From Lycorma delicatula (Eukaryota > Arthropoda > Insecta > Hemiptera > Fulgoridae), in assembly GCF_047948215.1 (NCBI RefSeq), contig NC_134465.1, positions 17,814,022 through 17,878,021 on the forward strand: a stretch of 64,000 bases of DNA. Direction: 5' to 3'. Position 1 is the stretch's first letter; each line of letters begins with the position of its first letter. Below are positions 47,280 to 60,419 of the stretch, in pieces. The notes under the pieces were generated by a model, which did no database searches, was not told the DNA's origin, and saw only the letters and a list, made by a program, of their open reading frames with translations. Both the position numbers and the translations under genes were made by a program.

Positions 47280-50200
47280 TAAAGGTGATTTTCTTAGACT
47301 GGCAACATTATTATAGTATATTCAATGACTTAGTACATAATAGACTTGAAAAATTTACATGAACTGCATTATCTTCATTCTTCTACGAACCATGAAGCGC
47401 TGGACATTATTAAGAACTTGCCAATAACAAATGAAAATTATATAATAGCATTAGAACTATTAAAGAAGAGATTTGACAATACATAATTGCTTTTCATAAT
47501 GCTGATCGCATTCATAAATTAAGTTCTTTAAAGGGAGAATCTTTGGACACTTTGTCCAAATTTATTAATGAAGTATCTTCTAATGTAAATATTCTTGAAG
47601 TATTGAAAATTCCAATTAATATTTATGAATTTATTGCGGTTCAATTTTTGACTTCAAAACTGGACTACAATTCTTCTAAAAAATAGAAGGAGAAATTAAA
47701 TCAGAGGTTCCCTCCCTTTCAAGATTTACTAGAATTCCTCGAATCAAGAACACAGATTCTTGGGAATACTAATCCAAATAAATCAAAACACCAAGATAAC
47801 CAACAAAACAGCACTAAAGGACAAAGTTGCAAGAATACAACCAAACCTTTCACTAAACGATTTACTTCAAATACTGTTAAGCAGTAGAAGGGAAATAATA
47901 TTAGTTGTTATTCAAAATTTAATTTCAGACAATATCTATTGTGTAATTTAAATCATAATTTACAACAATGTAAAGATTTTTTTAATTTATCCATTGATGA
48001 TCGAAGAACTTTTTTAAGATATAATAATTGTTGTTTAAGTTGTTTATGTAAAGGACATTCTGTTAATGGATGTTATTCTTTCATTTCATGTAATATTTGC
48101 TCTCAAAATCTTAATACTCTTGTTTATATGAATGAGATTATCGATTCTAATTTAAAAGACAATACAGTGAGATTAATAATAATTATTCTTCATTAAAATT
48201 GCAGTCAAACAAAAATTTAATTTTGGCTGCTACTATATGTAATGCCGATGATGATCATGACGATACTCATATATGTCAGATCTTACTACATTCTGGCAGT
48301 CAAGCGAATTTTTGTACACATGAATTTACCTGAAGACTAGGCCTTCCGCTTGTGAAAATTAATCTTCCCATGTTAGGGATAAATAATTCAGTATCTCAAT
48401 CTCAATAAGTGTTGTATTTTTGTTGCACTCTCTATATATGAATTTTTCATTTAAAGTTCAATGTGCTGATCTTTTAAACATAACGGATCATCATCCACCA
48501 CACACCTTTGACATTTCACATCTCAATTTACCTCATAACCTTTTTTTTGCAGATCCTAATTTTAATAAAACAAATCGTATTTATATGCTTATTGGAGCTC
48601 AATTTTATCAAAGTCTTACTCTCCCTCAGAAATGTATACAAAATTCTAAATATCCTATTGTTTAAGAAACGAAATTAGGATATATTCTCAGCGGTTGCCT
48701 TCCTATTAGTAGTAAGAGCAATAACTCTATTACATCATTAATTTCTTGTAAAAATTTACAAATCTTTTGAATGTAATTGAGAACATCTGGAGGAACTAAG
48801 AAATTAATTCTAATGTCTCACTTAATGAAAAAAATTCCAAATACAAAAAACATTTTCAATTCGTGTTACTCAAAATAGTCAAGTCATATTTGTAGTGTAA
48901 TTACCACACAAATCCAATAATATTCAACTAGGTGATTCCTTTGTTGATGCTAGGAATAGATTTTTATATTTAGAAGAAAGGCTAAACAATAATGCTAACC
49001 TTAAAAGGGACTACTCTATGTTCATTCAGGAATATTTAAAGTCAGGTCACATGTCATCACTCAACTCAGATGACTTATCAATTAAACGATCTAATGCGTG
49101 CTACCTACCCCACCATCCAGTATTTAAACTGTCTAGTCTCACAACTAAAATTCAGGTTGTTTTCAATGGTTCGGCTAAAATTACTAATGGTTTATCACTC
49201 GACGATACTATATTAGTCGCTCCAGTAGTCAAACAAGACTATTTTCTATAATGCTTAGATTTAGAACCCATAAATACGTCGTTATTTTGGATACAGAAAA
49301 GATGTATCGTCAGGTTTAGTTAAACTTAATATCTTAAAACTTACAACGTATACTGTGGTGTGATTCTCCAGATCAGAAGATAAAACACTACGCATTAAGA
49401 ATGGTAACTGATGGAACTGCCTATGCACCATACCTGGCCACACGATGTTTAATTTAAATAGCCAAAGAAGACTGAAGTGATTATCCACAAGCTTTTAAGA
49501 TTGTTCAAAATGACTTTTATGTTGAGGACATCATTACTGGTACAGACAACTTAAATGAAGTTATTAAATTGAAAACCGATATTTCTAAATTATTACTACA
49601 GTATGGTTTTTCGTTCATACTAACAATTCCATCAGTGCTTCCCTTGATTATAATTCGTCTAATCCGTTTAATCAAGAACATTACATATGAACTTTAGGAG
49701 TTCTTTGGAATAACACTTCAGACACATTAATTTACCAAATTACCCATTCCAATGATTCTAGCATTTATACTAAAAGAAATATTTTGTCAATCATAGCTGG
49801 TGTATTTGATCCACTAGGACTCATTGGTCCTATCGTATTTTCTCATAAATGCTTTATGCAGTTATTATGGCAAATTAAAATCAATTGAGACGAGGAGTTA
49901 CCCAAACCAATACTATCTCAATGGCTCACCTTATACAATTAAAATAGACCATTCTATAAATCCCAACAATAATATTAAAGTTAAGTCAATTCAAATACAT
50001 GGCTTTTCTGATGCCTCTGTAAAAGGCTGTGGTTGTTGTATTTTAGTATGAATATTATTTTCCAACAATACAATTTCATCAAATTTCCTATATTCAAAAT
50101 CAAAACTTGCCCCTTTTAAACAAATAACATTACCCAGATTTGAATTATGTGGTTGTTGATTACTTACTTGTTTGTTATTAAAGACAACTAATGCGTTAAA

Positions 50201-50470
50201 GGTACAGTTTGACAAGATATTTCTATAAAACTGACTCTACAATTGCACTTTATTAGATTCATGGACAACCATCTGCTTGGAAGATATTTATAAGCAATAG
50301 AATTTCTGAAATACAACAAAATAGTGCGATTGATATTTGGCTTTGTACAATTATACACATATTCTACCGACGGCATTATGATTGCCTTGGCCATTGAATA
50401 TATCTTGACATTGGACTGACTAACAACATTCTAAAAGAAATCCTAGATCTACATGATCCTAGGTACAATT
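47280..50470 (+). mobile_element. BEL/Pao LTR retrotransposon, decayed internal region
   Basis: Gag part: FLDWQHYYSIFNDLVHNR (from 47310), ALDIIKNLPITNENYIIALE and LLKKRFDN, then a zinc-knuckle region with Cys/His around 47935-48140 (CLSCLCKGHSVNGCYS). Protease: LLHSGSQANF (about 48285), with the BEL-type SGS in place of the usual TG. Reverse transcriptase pieces: VFKLSSLTTKIQVVFNGSAK (49120) and FYVEDIITGTDN (49518-49553). RNase H start: IQIHGFSDASVKGCGCCIL (49990-50045). The order Gag-PR-RT-RH on + is that of BEL/Pao. Integrase is not seen, and the similarity stops near 50470. There are many stops and shifts, and no LTR pair could be defined. Confidence 0.8.
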
Positions 50471-52253
50471 AATTTATGAGGTATAGCCTGCCCTAGATTT
50501 TATCTATAAGTGATGATTATGCATAATCAAGTTATATAGTCACTTTATAAATAATACAAAGAAAATATGGTTTGTAAATCTACTTATATAAATTAGCTTT
50601 ACGACTGTATAATTACTACTGTATTATATGATATGTCAATTTAATCTAAGCATAGATTAAACCATTTAATTGTATTGTTCTATTATAGCGATATGCATAT
50701 TACAATCTAATTATTTTCTTGAACTGTATAACACTAGGTTATATTATTTATATACAACTGCATTATTCAATTAAATTATATTTATCTTGTTAATTTGATA
50801 TTGATATGCATAATAAAAAACTGTTTTTTATTCTGTTATCATATAGCAGTATTGATCATCATGTTATATTAATTTTCTATTGCCTATACTATATAATATA
50901 TGTGTATTTACAATTATACTGTTAAAATTTATCGAGACTACAAATCAAGACTTATATTATTACTTGTAATATTTAAATTGTAATATCAAAGAGGGAAAAA
51001 TCATTACTTGATTTTTGACGGACAGTATGTTCAGTTTCATGTATTCACCTCCTCTTTATTTATTGTAATCAGATATATTAACTGTATCATCTTCTTCTTG
51101 TAAATGTGTATTAAATTTGTTTACTATTTAACCGGCCTAATTGCAAGCTGATAATTATTTATAATACTTAAAATGTATTGTTCTAATTCTAGTTCTATAT
51201 CCAATACCAAAACTACAAGCGCAGGAACATTATAACAATTACTTTCAATTAAATACATGTAAACAACATTTATACAGATTAATCGATGTAATTTAAATAC
51301 TGCTAAATATTGTTTATTTATTAAAAGGTGAACCAGTGACATACGTTGAATTAGTACACCAAGATGGTTTGGTGGTACAACAATAACTACACGCTGTTAG
51401 ACTACTCTAAGAAAAAACATTTTAACAAAAATTAAAGACAAACGGCTAGTTTCATAGATGTTAAGACAGTTTAAGTAAAGTTTTGCAATCGATTGAAATG
51501 GAAATATATTTAAACCAACTACGATTATACAATTCTGACCCAGAATAAAAAAGTTAATCAGAAAACATTACATTTTTTCAGTCTTCTCTGTTCAATTTTC
51601 TAATGCTCTGGCCCACATGAGGCTTTATTTACACATTATTGATGTTACAAGCAGCTTTTTAACTGGATAGCAAGATTTGTGTTCAGTCTGAACATAAATT
51701 TAAAAATTTTTTTAAAAACAACTTTTGTAGATACATGAGCTCCGAAAAATTAAGCAGGTGATGGTACATTTTAATAATAGGTTCGTAATTCTGTTGCAGG
51801 ATAACACCACCTGTAGTTTTAATGATAATGTTAACATTATTAACAAATATTTTCTGCCTTGGATATTTCTGTGATAAACTGGAAGGTCGAAGACATAACT
51901 GTGAACGATATTGGTATGCTACTCTACTGTATGTCCACAATTTTATTGATCCGCACAGTATGGTAAGCAAATAAATAAATATTGTCTAACAACAAATACA
52001 GTTGTGCAAAAATATCCTTTTGTTAGGCTAATGACATATTTTGTACATGAGCACACAAATATGTGCATAAATGAATACTAATTTAAGAGGTACAATGGAT
52101 TATTTATCTGAATTAAAAGTAAAAACTATGTTTTAATAACTTTTAAATTAAAGCTATTATGTCTATTTCTATCAACATAAATATTTATATTATAATATAT
52201 TAAATTGTTTATTATTTTGTTTTATTATTATATATTGCACTGTTTATATTATA
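50471..52253. other. Intron 5, middle: AT-rich, no recognisable feature
   Basis: The region may contain the remains of the 3' part of the BEL/Pao element. I searched it by eye for the missing nrf-6 exon without success. A short TTGTTCAGTTTCATGTATTC near 51030 resembles CTGTTCAGTCTCATATATTC near 47176, possibly an LTR remnant pair. Confidence 0.35.
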
Positions 52254-53556
52254 TGAGATCAGTAAATAAAGTAATGAGACTAGTTTCTTTTGGCAACCAA
52301 AGTGGCAACACTGTAAAGTTACTAGTAAACATATGGTTATATGAACAGCTGATTGATATTTGGCATTAATATTTTTAGTATATTGTTATCATGCGAGATG
52401 AAAACAAACTTTGTTTGTTGCGTTACAAAAATGAGTAATGCTAATTATGGGCCATGTTGTGCAATCAAGTTTTGTGTTAAACTCTGTAAGAATGCTACTG
52501 AAACTTTTTCAGAATCGAAGACGGCATACATATGGAGATGATGCTCTGTCACTAGCCCAAATTTTTAACCGGTTTAAAGCATTTTCAGATGGCGGGGAAT
52601 CAGTTGCAGATGATCCACACTCTGGAAGACTGTTAACATAAAAAGGTGACGACAGTGTTAGGAAATCAGAGACTTGATACGGTACGACCGGTGATTAAAC
52701 GCCAAAATGATTGCAGAACAATTGAATTTGAATCATAAATTCATCAATTTTAATCATCAGTTCATCACTGACAAACAAATTGGACATGAAAAAGGTTTAG
52801 CAAAATTGGTCCCAAAAAACCTAACTGTTAAACAGAAAAACAACAGGGTGTAAGTGTGCCGCAATCTTCTAGGGCAAATTGAAACTGATCCTGATTTTCT
52901 AAAAAAATGTTATTACTGGTGATGAATCTTAGATATTTGAGTACAACCCAGAAACAACACGCCAGAGCAAGGAGTGGCACACTTCAAACTCACAAAGTGA
53001 CAAAAAAGAGCAAATCAAAAATCAAAATCCTGCTAATTTGTTTCTTCAATAGTAATGGCACTGTTCATAAGTAGTTTTTGCTTACAGGACAGACTGTAAA
53101 TCAATATGTATACTGAGAAATTCTTCAAAGACTGCAGAAAAGAATTGCCCATGAGACCAGCCATCAAAGACAACTGGATGCTGCATCATGACAGTGCACC
53201 TTGTCACACTGAACTTTCAATTAATGAGTTTTTGGCAAAGAAAAACATTCCTGTAGTTCCTCAACCACCTTATTCACCTGACTCGAGTCCATGCAACTTT
53301 TTCCTGTTCCAGACTTTAAAAAACACCTCAAAAGCCACCATTTTGAAACAGCAGAAAACATTACAAAAAATGTAACTGACCATCTAAACGATATTCTGGT
53401 TTCTGAGTTCCATCACTGCTATCAAGAGTGGAAAACCATTTGAAGCATTGCATGGCTTCCCAAGGGAACTATTTCGAAGGTGATAGTCCATGTATAATTG
53501 GATTGTAAATAAAAAATTTTTCTGAACCACTCTCATTAATTTATTTACAGACCTCT
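52254..53556 (+). mobile_element. mariner (DD34D) element with TIRs, inactive
   Basis: About 1303 bp. Left TIR TGAGATCAGTAAATAAAGTA, right TIR ending TTATTTACAGACCTCT; they match inverted over about 28 bp with a few differences. TA dinucleotides flank both ends (52252-52253, 53557-53558). Confidence 0.85.
52430..53445 (+). pseudogene. mariner transposase, interrupted
   Basis: The N-terminal helix-turn-helix reads CAIKFCVKLCKNATETF, then shifts frame to YGDDALSLAQIFNRFKAFSD and a SVADDPHSGR linker. The catalytic half (53106-53375) has KDNWMLHHDSAPCHTELSIN (second Asp) and PQPPYSPDSSPCNFFLFQ. The third Asp is in SPD, 34 residues after the second as in DD34D mariners; the following PCDF Asp is Asn. 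The first Asp region near 52920 is degraded (VTGDES-like, out of frame). Stops at about 52639, 52860 and 53370 make it non-functional. Confidence 0.85.
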
Positions 53557-54130
53557 TATATTATAATATACATTTTATCCCAGTAATTAATTTTTAATGA
53601 CACTTTGTTTTCCTAAAATACTCCTTAAACATCATTTCAGCAACCTGCACTCTACTCCTTCCTTTGCGAGATTAAGTTTTACTAAAAATATTAAAACTTA
53701 AATAAATTAACAATTAATATAACCTTACCAGCATGTTAATGTGTTCTCTAGATCTTTCAACTTATTTGGAAGCCATAATCACAAGTTAAAATTAATGCAT
53801 TTAAATTGTTAAATTAAATGTTTTTAAATTTTAACTATGATTTTTTATACTTTTGACTGTAAATGCATTAATTTTATCTCCTGATGATGGCTTCCAAGTA
53901 AACCGGAAGATCTAGAAAACACATCAACGTTCTGATAAGGTGGATAATATTGTTAATTCATTTATTTAACATATGAGCGGTACCATGCAGGAGATATTAA
54001 AACTTAATTTTTAAATATGAGATTAAGTTTTTAATATTCTGGAAGAAGCCATCTTTTTTTCTCCACGGTCTAATACTTACTTCTTATAATAGAATAATTC
54101 GAATAATTTTACTTTTGTATGTTTTTGCAG
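53557..54130. other. Intron 5, last part: AT-rich, no feature
   Basis: Contains two diverged inverted stretches (about 53755-53800 and 53877-53920, around TTGGAAGCCATAATC and its complement). No exon was found. Confidence 0.4.
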
Positions 54131-54318
54131 TGTGTTCCTCAAGCATGGTACTTATCTGCAGATATGCAAATGTTTATGTTTTCACCAATACTCTTATATA
54201 TAGCAGCAAAGAGGCCAAAAGGCATATTTCATGTATTATTTTCACTCATCGTTATGAACACATTGACTACATTTATTCTGTCACACAAATATAAAATAGC
54301 AGCCTCAAACGCTGGACC
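54131..54318 (+). CDS. nrf-6-like: nrf-6-like acyltransferase, exon 7 of the expected set
   Basis: Acceptor TTTTTGCAG at 54130; donor GTAAGT at 54319. Entry phase 0, exit phase 2. It encodes CVPQAWYLSADMQMFMFSPI, the family's hallmark W-YL--D-Q-F--SP block, followed by GIFHVLFSLIVMNTLTTFIL, another helix. Because exon 5 leaves phase 2 and this exon enters at phase 0, an exon of length 3n+1 must lie between them for the reading to continue. Confidence 0.85.
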
Positions 54319-55021
54319 GTAAGTATTTAAATAAAATTATGCATAATGATATTATATATGCAAAACTACAATTTTTTTTTAATAAATATTTAATAGGTTT
54401 TATTTAATAAATTTAAAAAAAATATAATCACTAACATAGAATTATAAATACTTGATGAGTTCCTTCATTTTGTAATTTTAAAATATTCCCTTAAGATATA
54501 TTAATCATTTATATTTGCAATAACAGGTTGAGATTACCATCAGAAGTCTTAAATAGGTTATACAGACAAAAGGTCTACACAAGCCTCTCTAAAGAATTAA
54601 ATCTATACCTGGTAAATGGTCTTAATAAAACAGACCTTTTTTGACTGGAAAGGATTGTCTTACAAAGTTTCTTTATAGATTTCAAAGACCTGCATGAAAA
54701 ATCCTTCAGTAAAATATTATTTTTTTAGGCTGAAAGTTTTACAGAATAGCAAAGATGTTTAATCCTAATCTTACCGAGCAGGGGAATTTGTGTTAAGGTC
54801 CAGCTGAACGACTTATAAATAACTCTATATAATTTCTTTGTTTCTGATTCTCCTAAAATATTCACTTTTTTGATTCAAATTAACACCTTGTCTGGCATTC
54901 TATCGATGTAATAAACTACTGGTACATAATTAAACAATCAAGGGATGAAGCTGCCTACTGGTCCTGACTCAAGAAAGCTGCACACTTGCGTAATACCACA
55001 TGAACCAAACAATAAAAAAAG

Positions 55022-55059
<38 letters not shown>

Positions 55060-56669
55060 TGTTATCTTTATTCATCTTATTCTTGTTATTTTCATCATCA
55101 TCAATATATATGAATGTTAAATGTATCATATTTCTAAATATATTTATTTTATACATCCACAGCATGTTCAATTTTTATGAGAAGTGAATGTATTTTATAA
55201 TTCAATTTTCTATAAGCATCTGTTATGATTTTATTATTTATCTATCCAACTGTCTAATCCAGATAATTAATAATTTTATTTTTTTAAATGTTACACTTTT
55301 GTTATACAACTTTAATTTTTTATTATTAATTATGTTTCTAAAGTACACGTTTCTTAAAGAGTCTAACATACTATGGATGTATAAAATAAATACATTACAT
55401 AGAGCACACACATGTACTGATAGCAATAAGGATAAAATGAAAACATTGAAAGTTATAAAACATTTATTTATTTATTCAACTTACCTTTCTCACCATTTTG
55501 TTCAGAATAAATTCACTAAAGTTTTGGCTAAATATTTTAGGTGTTTATTACCTACTGATTTAACAAAGTTGTACATCAAACATAAAAAACAGGGCTTTTT
55601 TACCTGAATTTTTGGTTTTCACCCCAGATTTCTCAAAACTACTACAGATACAGTTCTGATACCTATTTTATTTTATTTTTCAGGTCAAAGACAATAAGAA
55701 ATCGCTAATTCTGTCCCTTAATTAACTTGCAAACAAAGGATTTTCAACATATGTTTATATGAACTTTTTCCAGTATTTTCACACGTAGAATAGATTATCA
55801 AAGTCCCAAGAAAACTTCGTGATACTTGGTATTTGTATCAAATTTTGCATCAGATTTGCATCAAATTGGTATAAAAACTATGTCCGCTAGTTTTAGAACA
55901 TAGGAAATTCTGGTAAGAACATATGTTTCACTATTTCAAAGTGGTGGCCATTTTATTGGCTTGTAGTATCAACCAGATTATACTCCTTGCCAATACTCAA
56001 CTTTATTATGGCCAAACTGTTTGTTTGACCAACACTTAAACAGTTTGAAATTAAATTTTCTACAAAAAAAAAGTTATATACACATTTTTGATATCTCTTT
56101 CAATTATCAAGAAAAGTAGTTTAAAATGTGAACAATGTACACTTTGGTAGCCGAATCAACACAGCCACTGCCATTGTTACTATATGTGTGATGCAATTGG
56201 CTGCACCTGCCTCTGGTTACCTACAAAATATGTTTTTAGAACCGTGCAAAATATGATTTTTACCAGTACAAAGAACAGGTAAAAAATAGCTACTATTTTT
56301 AAGACGGAGGCCGACTATTATTTTGAAAGCCACATCACTCAAAGTTTTAAGTCCTGTGGTGATCAAAATGTTGCTCTCAAGAAATTACAATACACTGATA
56401 GTTTTCATAAACTGAACAGGCTTTAGTTGTTATTCATCAGTATTATACTCATAAGAATTAAGGGTAATTAACATAGTGGCGTCCAAGTGAGCAGCGGTCT
56501 AGCCAGACAGGAAGGGTGCATTTCCATTCCAATCTGGCTAGACCAGAAGGGCTCACTTCGCTCACCCTAACCAAACTAGTAATCTATATTATAATAACAA
56601 TATATAAAATTTAATTAATCGGTACTAATAATTTTACAATAATTAGTTTGATGTTTTTTTGGTCAAAAG
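54319..56669. other. Intron 7: AT-rich, microsatellite and a foldback
   Basis: A (TA)n microsatellite is at about 55027-55054. A 20-bp imperfect inverted repeat around GTCTAGCCAGA / TCTGGCTAGAC is at 56486-56556. Open frames at 55188-55607 are low-complexity and show no motif. Confidence 0.5.
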
Positions 56670-56802
56670 GTTTGGTGTAATGACAGAAAAATCAATCATA
56701 ACATATACACCATTTTACACGAGAGCTGGACCATGGATAATTGGATTTGGTCTTGGTCTGATATTGCAACAGCATAATAAGCAGCAAATTAAGATGAAAA
56801 AG
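56670..56802 (+). CDS. nrf-6-like: nrf-6-like acyltransferase, exon 8
   Basis: Acceptor GGTCAAAAG at 56669 (poor pyrimidine tract apart from a T7 run) and donor GTAATT at 56803; entry phase 2, exit phase 0. It encodes YTPFYTRAGPWIIGFGLGLI, the typical Y-P-Y-R-PY-IG---G block of the acyltransferase-3 domain, then a polar loop (QQHNKQQIKMKK). Confidence 0.85.
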
Positions 56803-58596
56803 GTAATTTCATTTCAGTTTTAAATTTTAGTTTTTTTTACATTTCATTATGCTAATCAAGGGAAAAATTAAACTGAACTTCATAACGGTGGTACTACATA
56901 ACAGAACAGTTTTAGTACACCGCTATTTGATTAAATTAACCTAAACAAACTGGCAATATTTTCCTTCCATACCCATTTTTATTAAATTACCACACGATAG
57001 CTTTTACCGGTGTAACAATGAAGATTAAAATCATAAATACCAAAAGGAATATTTATGAAAAAGGAAAACTATGAAATATGTATAAAAATAGGAAAAAATA
57101 AAAATTCTGTAACCTATTAAATATAAGAAACTGACTTACCTCAAATTTAATTATAAAAGAAATTTAGGATGATTTAAAATATTTTTATGATATTAGTTAG
57201 TTGGGATTAATTTAAAGCAATAATTCAAATCTACAACAGCAAACCAAACTGCCAACTCAACCTACAACTAAAATACAAGCAGTGTATACAATTAAAGAAT
57301 TTATACTAACTATTAAGGCTGGATTACATTATAAACTGTTTTTTTTTTTTTTTGTTTTACAGGTTTGTATTACAAAAAATATCAATGAATGTAGGTTGAG
57401 AAGAGCAGTCAGAAAGTTTAATTAAAAAATTGTTGATAATTAATATTTTGATGACAAATTTCAGTAATGTATTCCATATACTAATATAAAAAGGATTACG
57501 GAATAAAATATGGCCTCCCTCAACTTTTAATAGCAAATTGTTAATCTTTAGACTTCAAGAAACTGTAATATCAAGGAAACATTACCAAATATTTAAAAAA
57601 GTAATTATAATATTAGAGGTTAAGGTGTTGTGTATTATAGTATGAAATTACTACAACCTTCATTAGTAGATGAGTTGGAATCATCAATTGCGCAATCTCT
57701 AAACAGTATGAAATCAGAAAGGTTAGCTGTGATCTACATAACAGTAGTTAAAAATTATAAAAAATTGCTATCTGTATTAAATTTGTTCTACCATTTAAAA
57801 ATGGTTTCTTTATTTTTGGTAAATTTATAGGTACAGAGAAATTATCAAAAATTGTATCAATTTTTGTAAAGGATAATTAGTCCTTGCTTTACTGCTTTAA
57901 CGTACTCAACAGTGTATTTATGTATGTTATTATAGTTTGATTTAATTTTTTTTTTGTCTGACTGCTTGTTAATAGTGATGTGTAAGTACATTTTCACAAA
58001 ACTTTACTCATAAATCCGCATCAATTTTTTTTAACAGTAATCAAGGAATTAGACATACGAACAGATAGTTTGGTGGAAGTTTTTTAATTATACAGTATAT
58101 AGCCAAACACTATTCTACACAACTAAAATCTTAAAAAGTATTTTTACGATGTTTGTAATCGTGTATTTAAAGAATTTGGTTTGACCTTCATAAAAATAAT
58201 TTACTATCAGTACATTATAATAATATATTATTATCATCACAAATATTTTGTAACAAATTGATGCAATGTAAATTTATTATTGATAATTTTAATTGTAATA
58301 TTAAACTGTGAAAATCAAAATATTCAGCACTTATTTTTATTGGTATAATAAAGAAAAATTACAAATTAAAAAAGAAAATGCCAATAAAACTAATATACAA
58401 TTTTGAGAATATATGTCTAATTTAATTTTTTTCATAAAATGTTATCTATGTTCAACCAATTGAGAATTAAAACTCACTTCCTTTTGAACAAACTTTAAAG
58501 AGGCTGTGGTTCAAATAACAACAAAGCAAGTAAGTTTCTTTCTAATATCAGTAAAAGCTAATCATACACGTAATCCTACAATTTTTATTCTTTTAG
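56803..58596. other. Intron 8: AT-rich, no feature
   Basis: No gene or mobile element is recognised. A T-run/polypyrimidine tract followed by CAG at about 57360 is splice-like, but the sequence after it hits a stop in all useful frames within a few codons. Confidence 0.45.
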
Positions 58597-58786
58597 GTAC
58601 TTGTAGTAAACGGATGGATAACTGCAATAATATGTTGCTCAGTATCATTTTTTGGGATGTATCCATTTGTACAATATGACCATGAATATAATTCAATTAT
58701 TGAACCTCTTTATGAGTCACTGCATCGAAATCTATGGGCGATTGGAATCGGTTGGATTGTATTTGCATGTCAAACCGGTCATGGAG
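58597..58786 (+). CDS. nrf-6-like: nrf-6-like acyltransferase, exon 9
   Basis: Acceptor TTTTTAG at 58596; donor GTAAAC at 58787. Entry phase 0, exit phase 1. It encodes two helices, VVNGWITAIICCSVSFFGMY and NLWAIGIGWIVFACQTGHGG (the last Gly is completed by exon 10). The W-----W---AC--G-GG pattern is diagnostic for the family. Confidence 0.85.
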
Positions 58787-60256
58787 GTAAACATAAATAT
58801 GTATCATGCTTTTTTAAAGTATAATATCCTTAATATAATTTTTTTTAAGTATACATCATTTTTTTTTTGAACCGCTTGAGAGCAACTGGTAACTGCCTAA
58901 AAGACGTTACTTCAGTCGGTCCCAAGTGACGTGGCTGAAGACTAGCCCCCCCTTAGTCCAGCTTGAAGCTTATCTCCCGACAGGAAAGTATATGTCACGA
59001 CATATACATAACTATACATGTCGACTAACTAAGCTCTATTTAATGGGTTTCAAGTACAGTAAATACATTGTAATAAAACGTTTGGAATATATAATCATCA
59101 ATGGTGTTCTGTAAAACCATACAGCACAGTAGAAAATGATTTCAAACATGAAACCAAAAGGTTATTCTTAAAAAAGCTAAATATTAGCAGATGCAACTTA
59201 TTTAGATGACAGAATTTGGTGTATCAAGCCAATTATTTTGTCTCCAAGATCACACGATCTTGGTGGCTGGATCAGTTACATGAAAACTTTAATACAATAT
59301 AAAACATTAATTCAAGAAAAGGGTTACCATACACAAAATATCAAACCAATTAGAGCATTGTCTAAACAGTGAAAGAAGAATTTAAAACAACTTAGATAAT
59401 ATGTTAATTTATTTTCAATTGTAAATTTTCAGTTTCACTTTTGTAACAACCCGCTTACATTATAATATATTTCATTAGTAACTACATAAATTCTTAAAGA
59501 AATTTTTAAATACAAAATTTGGCAATGAACATTTCATTAATTTTTTTGAAAATATAAATGTCCTAATTGATTTATGAGTTTCTTTTTCTTCTTGGGCAAT
59601 GGAAAAATAGATAATAGTGTTAGAACAGAAAAAAAAAAATCAATGTACCGTACCATTTTGGTGTTTTATTTCTGGAATATTCAATGCTCTAATGCATTCA
59701 TGGACTTCAGTTAATAATAGTTGCAATGGAAGAATAGCATAAATTAAAGAAGAGGTATTAAATACAGTCGGAAGAAGTTTCAAACCTTTGAGTAAAAGAA
59801 GATGAAAGATTAAAATGAGAACTTGTTAGTAAGTACAATGAAGGAGTGTGTGTTTATATATTTCAAAATTTTCAAATATGTACTGAATATGTTTTCCCTT
59901 TTTGCACAGTATGAAATAATTTATACATTTGCAGTTTTTTATGACAAGTTGTATAGTTTGATATGTTTTGGCAAATAGAACTTTTTGGTTTTTTAAATTC
60001 TGGTGAAATGGTATGTCTGTTTGTTCAATGCAAACGCTGGAAAAGTTACTTACATATGAGCTTATAAAACTCTACCGATTTACTGTTGGTGCTAATCATT
60101 TTGATATGTAAAAATGTGTGGTATGTTTTACGCTCTTTCTATTACATGCTCTTTCATCACACAATATTGCTTTATTGCTCAAGAGAGATAATAACATTTT
60201 TCTTGAACAAAGAAACAGTACAGTGTGATTTCATATTATGTTATAAAAGCGTTATA
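58787..60256. other. Intron 9, first part: mostly AT-rich
   Basis: Contains one likely transposase fragment at 59195-59375 (separate entry). 58880-58990 is slightly GC-richer with no identity. Otherwise no feature is seen. Confidence 0.4.
59195..59375 (+). pseudogene. Possible mariner-superfamily transposase C-terminal fragment
   Basis: The + frame reads YLDDRIWCIKPIILSPRSHD, then LGGWISYMKTLIQYKTLIQE. The order (D)RWI...PRSPDL...YLK/MKT resembles the region around the third catalytic Asp of insect mariner relatives. Short and degraded, so only suggestive. Confidence 0.35.
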
Positions 60257-60419
60257 CAGTGCGCTCGGAAAGTTGCCGTGCACTGCAATTATGGAAGTTT
60301 AATGATGTAATTTTCTTAACTGTTACTTTTTATTTTTATTTCATTATTTTACAAAAGCAGTTATTACAGTAATTGGAATAGTTCATAAAAGGTGTTAAAA
60401 AGACCTACTGCACAAGTTT

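Noticed and set aside
51366..51430. WWYNNNYTLLDY reading as a candidate for the missing nrf-6 exon
   Set aside because: In-frame stop immediately upstream, no acceptor or donor at suitable places, and poor fit to the family segment.
55188..55607. 139-codon open frame
   Set aside because: Ile/Phe/Asn-rich AT-driven translation without domains; no splice context.
59244..59263. Perfect 8-bp palindrome CCAAGATC / GATCTTGG
   Set aside because: Too short to be meaningful alone and lies within a probable transposase fragment.
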